64,000 nt of DNA from Zerene cesonia (taxonomy: Eukaryota; Arthropoda; Insecta; Lepidoptera; Pieridae), in the NCBI RefSeq assembly GCF_012273895.1, contig NC_052118.1, positions 8,767,164 through 8,831,163 on the forward strand. Direction: 5' to 3'. The position numbers and the translations under genes are program-made. Below the pieces are notes generated by a model that did no database searches, had not been told where the DNA came from, and saw only the letters and a program-made list of their open reading frames with translations. Below are positions 52,198 through 64,000 of the stretch, in pieces. Each line of letters starts with the position of its first letter. The first letter of the stretch is position 1.

Positions 52198-52372
52198 TAT
52201 CAAATTAGTGTATTGTCATCGGTCCTCAATAAATCTACAAAGTTTGAACGAAATCTGGCCGTTTAAAGTGGGTCAAAATCGCGCCCAAAGAAGTCAGTTA
52301 CAAACAAACAAACATACAAACAAACAAACATACAAACAAACAAACATACAGGTGAAGCTAATAAAAAGCGTG
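52198..52372 (+). mobile_element. repeat ending in a (CAAACAAACATA)n run
   Basis: A body with GAACGAAATCTGGCCG, then tandem CAAACAAACATA at 52301-52350 and the end CAGGTGAAGCTAATAAAAAG. Same tail as 20725-20835 and 23155-23250. Confidence 0.6.
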
Positions 52373-54267
52373 TAAAAATAATATATGTTTACTTTAACGA
52401 TCAGAATTGTAATATACTTACAATAAAATGAAACATCTTAATCCATTCCTACTAAATAACTTTCGTATTAATTACGTTGTTATCTTCCAACATTTCGTAA
52501 TATGGAATAACACGAAGAGTGCATGCAGATAGCTTATCACTGCGAAACGAGGGCCGTTGCACTGCCCGGTGATAAGTGATAACTCGCTTTAGTAAACACA
52601 AACAGAAAGTGTACATTGATATGATCATGTACCTATATGACTATGGTTAAATGACCACTTTTCAAAACACTTAAAATACGGAAAAATAATTAATGACGTA
52701 AATACATAGTGTGGATTATTAAGAAAGCCGACGAGAAATATTATACCTATTTATTATTTGCTGATCAATCGCGATTTGAATGAAACACCTTTTTTGTTCG
52801 TTTTATCCGGTCTCATTAATATTTAAAGACATGACTGACGTATTGTTATTATAAATATTATAATTGCTTAACATACATAAAAAGATTTATTAGTTACTCA
52901 CTTTAAACCACCTGTATATATTTTTCTCGAGATATCCGTACGATTAATATAAACAAACACAACAACAGCCTGTAGTATGTCAAGTGCATATTACGACTTA
53001 CGTGTCAGCGCAAACCGGGCGGAATGATTTCAATGAATCGAACATGCGTAATAAATCAGAGACAAAGCAAATCATGTGAACCAATGAAAAAATATAAATA
53101 GTTTGACTTTTAATTAATTGCGCTCGCAGCGATTGCGATTAATTGTCGCTATAAAAGCAATGCAATTTATGTGTTAAAAGTTCCTTGAAATATGAAGCGT
53201 TTAATACGAATGATGTTTAACGTTTTTTGTAAAAATACGTAATTTAAAGTAATCTTTTACAAAATAACTTTTCCGCGAAGTCCTCCAATAACGTGGAGAA
53301 CCACGTTCCGAAGTTTTGACATCTCCCAATGTTAGAGGAAGTGGGTCTTTACACATACTATCTGGTGACACAACTCGTCACAAAACTTATATTTGTATTT
53401 TGCAATATTCCCTTCCTAAAACCATTGTTTAACATTTAGTTTTTATTTATCGCTTAGAAAAAATGTGATGTTCTATAACAAGCACATGACACATTTACAG
53501 TCTAAAAATTGCACTGAAAACCTCTCACAATATCACTATTTCACACACTAAAAACGACACGAACGCATCTTGTCAAGTAATTATATTCTTTGTCCTAGCT
53601 TGGTCCCGATGCACCTACTCTTGCAATTCGAATGGTTAGCTGATCTTCCCGCGAAACGTGACACCAAAGGCCTGCTATTTTTACAAACACAGAAGGAATG
53701 GATAGGCAAGGCCGAGCGTTGTGATAAACCAATGTCATTAAAAACAATTGAAACAATATTTAATAAAATAGTTGTACCTACGACTTTAAATTGTTAAATG
53801 TAACAATATTTATAATTTACCGTTTCTTTTCTTAACAAACAGGGGTGGATAAAAAATTTATAAGTACAACTTCATATCCTACATAGAGCGCGATCAATAG
53901 CTAAGTTGGGTTGGGCCAGATTGAACAATGACCAATCCAAATATTCAAGAAGGAATGTGAAATGCGCTTATATATAATGTTTATAGTTAAACATTCATTC
54001 CAATGCAGTTTAATGCCTTGATATAAGCAATGTATTACAAAAACAATCTATCAGTCGCACTAACAGTCATAACAAATGTTTTATTTGCTCATCTTGCGTG
54101 TTATCAGTACGGTATCACCAAGTAGCCTGTCACTTTTAATTGAATATTGAACAAAATTAATGAGTGCGATAAAGCGTAACACAGAACAGACAATAGATTA
54201 TGTTGATACTCGTCGCCGAGCCTGTAATTGCTGTTAACCATGACACATTATCACTTTATTAAGAACG

Positions 54268-54425
54268 GGCTGTTGCCCGCAGCTTCGTCCGCGTGGTCAA
54301 AATAAAATTTGATGACAAAAACCTCACACCCCCTTGGAGATAAAATGTATTAAAATCCGAACTTCAGCCCGATCCGTGCAATAGTTTTGGCTGTGCGTTG
54401 TTAGATCGGTCAGTCAGTTAACGTT
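54268..54425 (+). mobile_element. retroposon-end-like repeat
   Basis: TTGCCCGCAGCTTCGTCCGCG begins it and GATCCGTGCAATAGTTTTGG follows, the usual order of an interspersed lepidopteran block. A GC-rich scrap in a jing intron (39399-39432) is related. Confidence 0.5.
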
Positions 54426-55087
54426 GCGTTATATATATATTAAAACAAAATGTATAAATTAACTGTATCTTTATCTATATGACGATGTTATTCGTTTCTA
54501 ATCAATAACACTTCAATTTGTTAAGGGATCCGTGACCGTCCCCCTCTCAAAGTAGTACTTACTCTAGTGAGAGAACGTGATGGCGCTAGACGACTAATAT
54601 AACTCTATCGCCTTCGCACACTGGAATTAGTACTGCTTTAAAACGTCACGCTTACCTTTAAGGAACTCTGATTGTTACGAACCATTTCAATAAAGTTTTC
54701 CTGACTGTAGCACCTGACTTTACTTTCCCATTCAGTTCGTTCACGTTGTTAAGTTTGTTAGCAGAATAGCCGTCAAATAATAGTTTTGATTTAATAGAAG
54801 CATGAAATACGAAAAAGGAGATTATTCTATACTATTTTATAATAACTGTTACTTGAATTTATTCCTGTGATAAAGGAAAATAATAGACCTCATAAATTAG
54901 TGGCGCGATGGCAGCTGTCACAGGTGTAATATAATTGCATTTAAGCAGCATTACAGCGAAATAGCCAGCAATTAAATACTATTTTACTAGGAGTAACATT
55001 GACAAGCAATGACAATACCACGATAATACAAATTAAAAGCAAGGTATTACATAAGCATTTATTCTAAAGGTATTTATTTCTTTAAAC

Positions 55088-55285
55088 AAGCAGGTGTTCG
55101 GCCGCGGCTTTGTCGCGTGGAAAAACGAGTCCTTATAGGAATGAGATGCTTCACCTTGGTAAAAATTAGAACATGTTCCCGTATAACATTATAACTATCT
55201 CCAAACCAAAAATCAAATCACAAAATCACTCCGTTGTACCGTGAAAGACAGACAAGCAAACGCACCCACTTTCGCATTTATAAGT
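55088..55285 (+). mobile_element. retroposon-end-like repeat
   Basis: GGCCGCGGCTTTGTCGCGTGG through GTGAAAGACAGACAAGCAAA to CTTTCGCATTTATAAGT; the start resembles 54268 and the end is a common 3' block. Confidence 0.5.
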
Positions 55286-55289
55286 AACT

Positions 55290-58200
55290 TGCACTACGTC
55301 TATCCAATTTCAACCAACATTGCTTATATTTCGTTCAAATAGCATCCCCTCTAACAAGCCAAAAATGGGCCGTCCTAACAGACAAATACAGTTTACATTT
55401 CTCGCATTACAATACGACTTCCGTTTATAAAAGCTCGGAAAGTATCGGGGCGTCGCCGCGCCGTAATCGCGCCTGAATTAGAGGAAGCGCACATCCGGTG
55501 TTTAATTAACATAAAGCCATCGGTCACGTGGTCGACGACTGTTCACACGTTGCCGATACGATTTTTGGTAATAATTGTATCGTCACGATAAATTTTGAGA
55601 ATATTAAGCAGATATCTTTACTGCATACTTTTTAGTATGTATGAAGCGCTATTGAATATGCGAAGATTAGATGCACAGCGACACCTACGGCCATAGTTAC
55701 GATAAGATTTTAAAAAAACCTGGGAGAGGTCTCTCTATTCCCAATATATAATCTTTCTCTATGCCTACGGCTATATGGTTTAAAAACACTTTCATCACGT
55801 TAAATAAAAATTACCTGCTAATACTTTTCAATAACAGGAACATTAACTTATGTTGTAATTTTCGAAATAAACTCCCAATTAACATCAGGATTACAATTCC
55901 ACTTACGTCAAACCGAGTAATTAAGACTAGGCAACAACAATTTTAGATAAATTACAAGTATTTTAGCCTTATCTGTATGAAACTAAGTCATTGTCGTTTA
56001 TGACGTCAAACACCGCAAAAAAAGAATCTCTAGACATACTTCTGCAGTAATAAACCTACAGCTATCATAGGCACCGGCATTCCACACCTAAAACCTTAAA
56101 ATTGTAAGTATACTGATTTTTAAACATGTACATATGTGTGTGGGAAGAAATAAACGTTATTATTATTATTTAAACCAAGGTTCTTCTAATCCGTGACATA
56201 CATACATCCAGCTCAGTCCACTGTCTAGTGACACACTGACCAATAAACGTTACCTACCCCTACGCTTCATTATACGCTTACAAATTGAGATCAGAACAGC
56301 AATAGGTCTTCAGGCGGTATGCCCGTAATCCACATGAAAAGTGAAATGGTTAGCGAGTATTGTGTATTCAGGTTAAAGACTTGACTCGATTACGGGTGCT
56401 GGTCGGAGCCGGGCTGTGGTTCGCGTTGCGTAACAGTAACAGTCACATTGTCCTACAATATTGCGTTAGGCAATAATATTTAGACGTTAACACGCGAATT
56501 AGTGGATATTCAAAGTATAACAGTATGAATTATCGATATCTAATGCATTTCAATTACGAACACAACACATATACCTATATTACTCAACATATGTTTACTA
56601 TATTATACTTTTCTTATAGCTAGCTGACCGACCAACACTATTTTGCCTTTCTTATAATTTAGGGGTACCTATGAAAAACAAATGTTGACCGATTCTCAGA
56701 ACTATCGATAAGTACAGCCGTTTCAGAGGAGTATGGTAACTAACATTGATACACGAGAATTTTATACATCTAGAGAAAGAGATAAAACTAAATGTATAAA
56801 ATTGTTACCTTTTGGTAAACAGGTAATTTGTGTTATAAGTTGTTGGTAGAAACATCCTTCATTGTGAGACTAAAGAGGAATTAAATTAATTGGTAAATAA
56901 AACCACCCATCAGCGAATTAGTTAGTCCCATGTCACATTTATTTGATGTGTGATATTAATTCAAGGGCTTCTATACATATGTGTTAATAAAGTTTTTAGT
57001 ATGTATGGACAAATTAACGGAAAACGGGAATAAGGAAAATATGCGAATAGCCATAAGCCACAAAAGATTCATTGAATTAAAATACTTATAATGGAAAAAT
57101 CACATACCTACTAACATACCACCAGAAGTCGTGATAACAACATACTTTATTTAACGTAAAATATAAAAAATAATTCAAAATATTTTTTCATCACAGCTCT
57201 AAAAAGATACGATAGGATATTGCGTTTTCCTCCACATTTAACTTTTGTGAAATTAAATTCCCATACGATGTAAGCGCGGGTGAGAGCATACACATGCAAT
57301 AATAATGAGGTAAAAGACTAAGACCTTCGTTATCAATCCGTGGACGAAAAATATAAATTACTTTCCTCCAACGAAGCATTATAACCACAAACCCACACCA
57401 CCAACAAAGCAATAACACCTTCTAAAAATACTCTCCCATCAAAAAATCCGTACAAACGGCCAATTTAGAGTACACAGTATATCAACCGCAAGCTCGTCTT
57501 ACAAAATCAATGCTGGCCGCTCAGTACCCACTACGCAGTGGACAAAAGCGATGCGGGCGCGGTCCAAGGTTCAACGGCCCACCACAAATTACCCCCATGC
57601 AGCGATACCATCTCCATTAAACTAATCATTTTCTTGACATGCAAAAGCTCTCGTTATGAGCTCTAACGTCGGCTGTGGGAATTCGTCAACGATTTATCGC
57701 ACGAGAAGCATGGCACGATTATGTATTAGACATGTTCATTAGGTACAGTCAAAATAGACTAATATGTACAAGAAATTGGTCCGTTAAAGGTTGTATTCAA
57801 AACTCGTCAAACTCAACCATATTATACACAGAATAAGACTTGAGAAATTTTGAAAGAATAGAAAAAATTTGATCACGAGGCAGGATCAATTTTTTTCTAT
57901 TCTTTCAAAATTTCTCATTTATAAAGCATTTCAATGCTATAAAACTAAAAATTAAAAAAGAATAAGACTTATTATACAACCAAAGGAAATGATAAAGCAC
58001 AAAAGTATTCAAGTGTGAATATTATGCGATTATCCTTTTGAAAATGCCTTAAAAACTTAACTTACAAACTCAAACGATGTATAATGTAAACAAGATAGTA
58101 TAAATATCGATTGCATCAATCAAAAATGTAAAATATCAAACTAGAAAAAGTTTAATGAGTCGGGTAATCGAACTAAATGCACGTACAACATTATCCTATG

Positions 58201-58580
58201 CGTTTAAACTACAAAAGAAAACAATAAAGTTTTTGTAAATTAATTATGAAATACACACAATAAAACTTAGTTACGATAATAATGAACAACTTCATGGCTA
58301 ATTAAACACGCAATTACAGCGTTTTCCTTATTCGTATATTTCACGTCATTTAAGTTTATTTCATTATTTTCTAGGGAAACCTCTGGGTTATTTCATTTGC
58401 CAGTCCAGGCTCTTGCTCTAAGGTGCTTGTGATTAAATATACCTAAATATTGTTATGTAACAAATATTTTGTGTAGTTACCTCACTACTACAACCGCATA
58501 AAACTCCGTACTCGTTTGCACCGATCATAATGATTCTTATCTCTTCTTGATAATTGTGTTAATGCAAATAAAGGAATTTG
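55290..58580. other. gene-free stretch
   Basis: GC-richer patches at 55440-55570, 56290-56420 and 57480-57600 show no convincing coding frames and could be regulatory. The 34-bp hairpin is at 57841-57917. Confidence 0.45.
57841..57917. repeat. near-perfect 34-bp inverted repeat with 9-base loop
   Basis: The arms at 57841-57874 and 57884-57917 pair at 33 of 34 positions, with loop ACGAGGCAG. Arms are A/T-rich (core TTGAAAGAATAGAAAAAA). It has no flanking features of the local transposon families. Confidence 0.9.
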
Positions 58581-58582
58581 AA

Positions 58583-58771
58583 TCTTCTATATATATAAAA
58601 TTCTCGTGTCACAGTTTTCGTTGCCATACTCCTCCGAAACGGCTTGACCGATTCCTCTGAAATTTGGTAAGCATATTGGGTAGGTCTGAGAATCGGCCAA
58701 CATCTATTTTTTATCCCGATATTCCTACGGGATACGGACTTACGCGGGTGAAACCGCGGGGCGCAGCTAGT
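58583..58771 (+). mobile_element. Helitron-like element, near full length
   Basis: Starts TCTTCTATATATATAAAATT, contains CATACTCCTCCGAAACGG and GGGTAGGTCTGAGAATCGG, and ends GAAACCGCGGGGCGCAGCTAG. It shares its last 70 bp or so with 62355-62559 but has a different 5' half. Confidence 0.75.
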
Positions 58772-59743
58772 TTTAATATAAACTTCCATACCCCAAGGGA
58801 AACAGGGACCTTTTCACTTAGACATCGCTGACCAATTTCATTCAAACTAAACAATCATATATATACTATATCTATAGAACAGATACTAAAGATATTGACG
58901 ATTTTGTAATAAGCAAAAACCCAAAAATCTGATTATTTCCCTTTAAAAATTTAAATAGCTTCTATTTGTGAATTAGCCGCAGAGAAATTGAAATCTTCCT
59001 TTGATTTTCGTTCCAATTTGTTGGTTTGATGTTAAATGTCAAAAATATTTTTGGATTCACAATTTTAACATGGCTCGCGACCCAATTACTCCAATTGAGC
59101 GACGACCGATGTATCGATTTCTTATTAAACATACCGTTACACGTGTGAAAGTGACAGTCCCCGCCAGTGTATCCACCTTCAATAAAAAGAACAATGCTTT
59201 GGTTGCACAATGTCGTTCGAATTTAATAAATTAAACCGATTAACTCAAATAGTATCGATTTTTAATGGATTTCTGAGATTTTATAAAAGTTTCCTGTACT
59301 ATTGCTAAATGTTAACAACTAAAACCTTTAAACTCTAATATAAAAACCAAATTACACCAACCATTAACATTCCCAGTAATCATATACTCGTGCCACACCC
59401 AACACCGAACATAAATCTAAATCAGCATACATCACTCGGTGTCTAAACAGTTCTCAATACGGGATGACTTCGGCGCGCAATGTTTACGTAAAGAAACAAA
59501 AGGCTCGTCTCATTGCATAATGCCCTCCTTCCGTCCAGCAACATTACTGCGAACCGCGTGATGTACAACGCATTCACGATTTAATAAATTACAGCTGTTC
59601 CTATCTCGAATCTTTTTCTTCCTTTGTGAACGCAATATCTGTCTTAATTGTTTGTTTGGGTGCACTGTGTTTCTTGTCGGCTTAAATCAAAGAAATGCTC
59701 GAACAATGTTTATTTCTTTAAATTCTACGCATTACTAAAAATA

Positions 59744-59800
59744 TCCTATACTAGCGGTCCACCTGGCTTCGCTCGAGGTACATTTATAGCAGTATATACT
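59744..59800 (-). mobile_element. fragment of the GCTGAAGAG Helitron-like family (3' end)
   Basis: TACTAGCGGTCCACCTGGCTT is the reverse complement of the GCCGGAGGGGACCGCTAGT end at 14102-14120. Confidence 0.5.
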
Positions 59801-60186
59801 CACAGATATTGTGTTTTACTATTAGTAAAAGAATTTTTAAAATCTTACTCACTTTATAAAATGAGTATAGACAGATTTTGTAGAAGCACACGTTGAAATA
59901 TCCGAGCCTCACTACAATATGATTGTTATTCACTTGTAAATGGTTCGAGCTTTTATTGGCACATCTTCATTATACCAACTCATGTGTTTACGGCTTTTTT
60001 ATGTACCCTCGTATATGGATGTTTGGAAAATGACATCGTATCGTTTACCTTATAAGCTTTTAGTATGGCGGTAATGACATTCTTAAGTGACCTTCATCTG
60101 CATTTTAATTTATTATCGTTTTTATACTATTGTTTTGAAAATGCTCTCAACATGGCTGAGTCTATTTATTAATACGAGTAAATAAC

Positions 60187-60235
60187 ACAAAGCTGAAGAG
60201 TTTGAGCGCACTAATCTCAGGACCGGTAAACTATA
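60187..60235 (+). mobile_element. fragment of the GCTGAAGAG Helitron-like family
   Basis: AAAGCTGAAGAGTTTGAGCGC, then ACTAATCTCAGGACC; the rest is lost. Confidence 0.45.
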
Positions 60236-61481
60236 AAAAATAAAACATTTCCAATTGGAGCAATTTCCTATAAACAACAAGACTCATTAATGCAATATAA
60301 ACATTGTGTCTTTAACGAAATATTTAAGGATTGATGAAATGGCTACGAATATTAAGAAGTTGACAATAAATCAATTAGAGTGCGGTTTACATGACAACCG
60401 GTTAACTGACAATTTGTCGAGCAAGCCCCAACATTCCCGTCCATTTACAATTAATTATAAATACTATGATTTAATTATCGAACTGTCAAACACGATTTTT
60501 AGCGAAATTGTCTGCGATATTTATACTCGTTTTAGCGTTGCAATGAATTAATTTTTATTGAACATAATGGTCTATTAATGATACATGATTGAGTATAATT
60601 AATGTAAAAGCTTCTACTGTTTTATAAAGGACTATTAAACATACGTATTTTACAATTGATTACCAGGTAAAACTTTACCTAATTTTTAGACCGATATTAA
60701 TTAACCACACAATAAACATGTACAAAATAAACATCACATAGCTGTTAAATATTTAATTTTGCAAATTGTACCTATTATCAACAATGTTCGAAACATTACA
60801 AATTCGTTACGGGTGTAATAAATATACACGTTAATAAAACTATTCTACTTAAGTATTACAAATGGACAATTTGGGAAGCCAAATTAAAAACAAAAACTTC
60901 TATAACTGGACTGGAAAAAAAAAATCATAACTAAAAGTCTACGCAATTTAAAAATTCTACTCGCCAAACAAAAAGATCGAAAAAATTGACGAAGATCAAA
61001 AGAACAATTGGTCCCAGTGACCCGACAGTCATTGACACAGAGGTGATGATGTAATCGAAATCGTAGTGTCGTTTACTACACGTCTCGTTTAATGAATGGA
61101 CCGTTTCAACTACGCTGACGTGGAATGTACGCCTTAAAACAATTCAATTGGTTTTTACGTTCCTGTCTTATCTTGATGTATATACTCGTATATCTGAGCC
61201 TAGACACAGGTTCGTGATATTGAGATTAAATGAGTGTACAACATGAAAAATGTACTATATATTTTTGAACCGTTTCAACTTTAGAGTTGTTTGTTAATAT
61301 TGACATAGAGTGGGTTGCAGTGAATTATTTTACTCAATATGCAGTAGGTATCTTTAATTTTTAAAGAATTGTAAATTTTTGATGTATCAAAAGATATGAG
61401 CTTGTTATTACTTTAATTTCTGAGTGAATTTAAGGGACATTTAAGATATTTTTTCAAGTCTTCTCGCATTGTGTTCAAGCC

Positions 61482-61570
61482 TATCCTACTAATAATATAA
61501 ACGCGAAAAGAATGTGGATGTGTGTTTGTTATTCTTACATACGAAAACTACTAAACGTAATATGTACCAG
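61482..61570 (+). mobile_element. Helitron-like fragment, ATGCGAAAG type
   Basis: ATCCTACTAATAATATAAACG, then GCGAAAAGAATGTGGATGTG, is a diverged 5' end of the 855/62355 type. Confidence 0.5.
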
Positions 61571-61935
61571 AATGATGATTAAACATAGAAAAGCTTGCTT
61601 GTCTTGCTTGAGTCGTTACGGGAGAAACCACACAGCACAGCGAGTCCGTCTTTGTGTACATACCTATATCTCATCAGTTTGTACAATTTATTATGTGTAT
61701 TAATAATTAAAACTTCCCAGTGACTAAAAAGTACCTTTAACGCACCGTCTGATTCATTCATAATAAATAAATGACTTTATATCAAAAATTGTAATTTTCC
61801 GCATCAGTTTGTCCGTGTTCAACAATTACATTACAAAAGTATACAAGAAATATTTACCAATTGAATTCGCATAAAGGCAAAAGTAAGGACAAAACGAGGA
61901 AAAAATTAGCACCAACGTGTGACATTGCAAAAAAT

Positions 61936-61992
61936 AAATAAACAAAATGCAATAAACAAAATGCAATAAACAAAATGCAACAAACAAAATGC
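61936..61992. repeat. 14-bp minisatellite, four units
   Basis: Unit AATAAACAAAATGC repeated head to tail about four times; the last copy reads AACAAACAAAATGC. Confidence 0.9.
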
Positions 61993-62354
61993 ATTTTCAA
62001 TGATAAACCATCAGATCCGTGGAAAACCGGTCTGGACCGGTTTAAATGAACACAAAAACGTAAAAAAATAACATGCTGAAGATTATATTGTTAAAAAAAC
62101 GCACAAAAAACCTTTTGTTGCGTGTGAGATGCTCACAAAAAAGGCATGGAAAAAATTAAACAGAAACTCGGTAGTCGGCCTGATGCACATGAATGTAGGG
62201 TTATTTAATACGTATTCCACGAATTATTACTTTCCTTACTTTTTATATAAGTAACCTAGGTATTATTATATAAATTATAGACAATCCAAACGGTTGTTTA
62301 CCTACGTGCTTATTTTATATAAATGACTGCGATAGATTAAATCTTCCAAAATAA

Positions 62355-62559
62355 TCCTATTAATATTATAAATGCGAAAGTTTGTAAGTATGGATGTATG
62401 GATGTTTGTTACTCTTTCACGTAAAAACTACTGAACCAATTGCAATGAAATTTGGTACGTAGACAGCTGGATAACTGGAATAACATATAGGCAACTTTTT
62501 ATTCCGATATTCCTACGGGATACGGACTTACACAGGTGAAACCGCGGGGCACAGCTAGT
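62355..62559 (+). mobile_element. Helitron-like element, ATGCGAAAG type, full length
   Basis: TCCTATTAATATTATAAATGC begins the copy, GAAATTTGGTACGTAGACAG is internal, and ACCGCGGGGCACAGCTAG ends it. Best-preserved copy of this type in the window. Confidence 0.8.
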
Positions 62560-63781
62560 ATACCATAAATCGTACAAGATTGTGCAACGCAATATCTGAA
62601 TAACTTAAACCAGAATCACGTATTCTATACGCTCCTCACCCCTTTACATGTATTTTAATTACACGCCGGTCCAAATAAAGTCGAACCCAACCATAACAAG
62701 TGTAACACCATAGGCCACAAAAAGATAGGAATTAAAATGGTATCCGTTACACCGCGCACCGAACCGTTAAATCTACCGAAATAACTATGCGACAAAAACA
62801 TTCGCAAAGACAATACTTATAAATAATTCATTAGCAGATGCCTCGCATCGTTAAATTATCGATGAATCATTAAGCTAATGCTCCACAGACGAACGAGATG
62901 ACATTGAAACGAAATAGGAGCGAGGCGTTCGTTGACATCGGCGAATACGTAATAAGCGATAATATCAAATGTGCTAATATTTCCTGTACGCGTAAACATT
63001 CAAAATGCTGTCTGAACATGAATATGCTTATATAACTATTAAATTAATGATGAGATCTATTTTAAAACGAATCGTGTAGGTACCTAAATTAATTCGTACA
63101 TAAATGTTGTTTATAATAAACACATTGTCCGAAACTAAATTCGTTAACTATAATTAATAGAACGTTAAAATTTTATTTTAAGCTACCGGTGTGGATGTAT
63201 AAAAATTTTCATACGCTACAAGTTCCATGAAGTTAAAATTACTACTTTATTATTATTTGGAAACATTCTGTACAAAAAAGTGCTTTATGATACATTTCAA
63301 TACCAAGAAATGAATCACTTAACTGTATATAGCTAAAGGCAATATATTGTTGTTGAGATAATAAAAGCTTCAAAGAAAACCAAATGTTTAGTTTCTCTAA
63401 TGCGCTTATCTTTGTTGTCTTTGCCTTTCAACATCGGCCCTAAAGTAATTAACGTAACAACATTGCAGTACGCTTGATTCAAAGACATTTATAAAATCGC
63501 AAGAAATGCATCTTCTAACATGTAATCGATACTATAATCACAAAGAAACAAAGACGTTATAATCGATATTACTGGGAAGCTATCCAAGGTAACAATGAAG
63601 TGTAGTTATAATATCCGCAAGGATGCCGTGACCAATGTCCCTCAGATACGTGAGGAATTACAATTATTTCCTGCTTCTATGCGAGACTGAGGTTGTGAAA
63701 ATGTTTATCCATTAGAGAAATAATATTTTGCTCGGTGTTCAATAGTTATTCATATTAACGTATCATGTACTGATCTATATT

Positions 63782-63935
63782 TATTAATATAACGCAGAAG
63801 AGTTGTGCGATTGTTAGAACGCGCTAATCTTATGAACTACTGGTCGGATTTTTAAAATTTTTCCACCGTTGCATAATGTAGCTAGAGTGAGTGCTTTATA
63901 TATGTTATATACATGCCACGGGCGATGCGGACACA
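63782..63935 (+). mobile_element. diverged GCTGAAGAG-type Helitron-like element
   Basis: AGAAGAGTTGTGCGATTGTT, then AACGCGCTAATCTTATGAAC and GCCACGGGCGATGCGG, follow the family order. Confidence 0.45.
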
Positions 63936-64000
63936 GACCCCTGGTGTCACATTAAGACTCAAAGAATAGACAGTTTCGGTCTATCGAATTGTTAAATGAT

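Noticed and set aside
53570..53797. 75-codon plus-strand frame with a protein-like middle
   Set aside because: It starts at TTG, has no splice signals and no family was recognised; too weak to list as a gene.
54571..54622. Minus-strand exon-like segment between TACTAATTCCAG and GTAAGTACT
   Set aside because: Signals are good, but all three frames contain stops. At best it is an untranslated exon, with nothing to tie it to a gene.

Overview
The window is a piece of an insect nuclear genome, most likely a moth or butterfly (Lepidoptera). The background is AT-rich. Single-copy sequence is sparse and interrupted by many short elements of lepidopteran type: non-autonomous Helitron-like copies ending in CTAG, tRNA-derived SINE-like copies, and a family with a polypyrimidine middle and a fixed 3' block. 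Introns are spliceosomal GT/AG. There are no bacterial operons, rRNA genes, CRISPR arrays or convincing tRNA genes.

The one gene identified with confidence is the lepidopteran orthologue of Drosophila jing (vertebrate AEBP2), a C2H2 zinc-finger cofactor of Polycomb repressive complex 2. It lies on the minus strand. Five coding exons were reconstructed: 40461-43224, 39905-40084, 38275-38416, 37383-37590 and 33852-34245. Every junction keeps phase, and the joined product of about 1,228 residues carries the three AEBP2-type fingers and the conserved C-terminal domain. The first reconstructed exon opens with a split codon, so at least one upstream exon holding the true start is missing. It lies either in 43.2-64 kb or beyond the window.

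Layout. 1-20.2 kb: AT-rich, repeat-littered, no recognisable gene. 20.3-20.7 kb: a promoter-like cluster (Ohler motif 7, DRE, inverted CCAAT, perfect RFX X-box) followed by a possible small plus-strand exon pair. 24.2-24.6 kb and 26.13-26.24 kb: two GC-rich islands with minus-strand splice donors, perhaps alternative first exons of a second gene running left out of the window; the larger one has three matching hairpins. 30.8-33.85 kb: jing 3' flank or 3'UTR, with a polypyrimidine tract and a cluster of ATCGAT palindromes. 33.85-43.2 kb: jing coding exons and introns. 43.2-64 kb: probably jing 5' intron or upstream sequence, with a candidate proximal promoter, scattered transposon copies, a 14-bp minisatellite and a near-perfect 34-bp hairpin.

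No coherent new multi-gene system was found. The most unusual signals are the G-depleted tandem-repeat tract against the jing exon 4 splice donor, the covarying hairpin series at 24.4 kb, the motif 7/DRE/X-box promoter at 20.3 kb, the ATCGAT cluster behind jing, and the long hairpin at 57.8 kb.
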